Assembly: GCA_023437755.1 (NCBI GenBank)
Contig: JAEZFJ010000288.1
Coordinates: 1 to 5,830, forward strand
Direction: 5' to 3'
Length of the DNA: 5,830 nt
Source: Pseudomonadota bacterium
GTDB lineage: Bacteria; Pseudomonadota; Alphaproteobacteria; Rhizobiales; Devosiaceae
In this document: in pieces, positions 5,710 to 5,830 of the stretch
Layout: every line of letters starts with the position of its first letter
Position numbering within the stretch: position 1 is the first letter of the stretch
Notes under the pieces: generated by a model
Seen by the model: the letters and a program-made list of their open reading frames with translations, nothing else
Told to the model about the DNA's origin: nothing
Databases searched by the model: none
Position numbers and translations under genes: made by a program

Positions 5710-5735
5710 CGCCCCCAGCCATTGAAATGGACCAG

Positions 5736-5830
5736 ATGCGCGATCCTTATACCGTGCTCGGGGTGCCCCGTTCGGCGAGCGAAAAGGAGATCAAATCTGC
5801 CTATCGCAAGCTTGCCAAGCAGTACCACCC
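5736..5830 (+). CDS. J-domain (DnaJ-type) co-chaperone, N-terminal part only
   Basis: Partial gene running off the right edge; 31 complete codons are visible. The translation MRDPYTVLGVPRSASEKEI and onward is a classic J domain: DPYTVLGV is helix I (residues 3-10), EIKSAYRKLAKQY is helix II (18-30), and H31 with the start of the next codon (CC) begins the HPD motif needed to stimulate the Hsp70 DnaK ATPase. The window ends before the Asp. J-domain proteins deliver substrates to DnaK in the cytoplasm. Whether this is a CbpA/DnaJ-like protein with C-terminal substrate domains or a small J protein cannot be told here. I prefer the ATG at 5736, since many alphaproteobacterial relatives begin MRDPY and GGA lies four bases upstream. 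An in-frame ATG at 5727 would add MDQ but has no visible ribosome-binding site. Confidence 0.88.
   Translation, partial: MRDPYTVLGVPRSASEKEIKSAYRKLAKQYH

Noticed and set aside
1..5830. CRISPR array, tRNA, rRNA, insertion sequence, prophage or defence system
   Set aside because: No spaced direct repeats, cloverleaf, transposase motif, terminal repeats or phage-like genes were seen; every long stretch is explained by ordinary chromosomal genes.

Overview
The window is GC-rich chromosomal DNA with tightly packed, ordinary bacterial genes. The gene families (solitary BioY, DUF1499, YjgN/DUF898, M48 peptidase, PdxH diverging from a J-domain gene beginning MRDPY) fit an alphaproteobacterium, most likely of the order Hyphomicrobiales (Rhizobiales). 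The genus is not determinable here; a Devosia-like host is only a guess. I see no rRNA, tRNA, CRISPR array, insertion sequence or phage gene.

Layout: (1) 1-31 is a strong GC hairpin that can terminate bioY. (2) 52-666, minus strand, is bioY, the substrate-binding membrane protein for biotin uptake, with no ECF energizing genes beside it. (3) 667-764 is a 98-bp divergent intergenic region. (4) 765-1667, plus strand, is a LACTB2-like metallo-beta-lactamase-fold hydrolase with an intact metal site and a C-terminal winged helix. It converges on the next gene with only 3 bp between the stop codons. (5) 1671-4928, minus strand, is a three-gene membrane cluster, transcribed in the order DUF898/YjgN membrane protein, membrane-anchored M48 zinc metallopeptidase, DUF1499 membrane protein. 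The first two overlap by one base (TGATG). A 35-codon open frame bridges the M48 stop and the DUF1499 start. (6) 5009-5632, minus strand, is pdxH, which makes pyridoxal 5'-phosphate. (7) 5633-5735 is a divergent control region with two overlapping candidate promoters and a run of seven G. (8) From 5736 to the window end, plus strand, is the first part of a J-domain (DnaJ-type) co-chaperone gene, cut off within the HPD motif.

How the genes may work together: bioY and pdxH are independent cofactor genes (biotin uptake, vitamin B6 synthesis). The DUF898-M48-DUF1499 group is the only set whose order, overlap and shared membrane location suggest a joint role. A protease-centred function in the cell envelope is an inference. 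Nothing here is convincingly a new defence or mobile system; the least understood parts are this envelope cluster and its bridging small frame.
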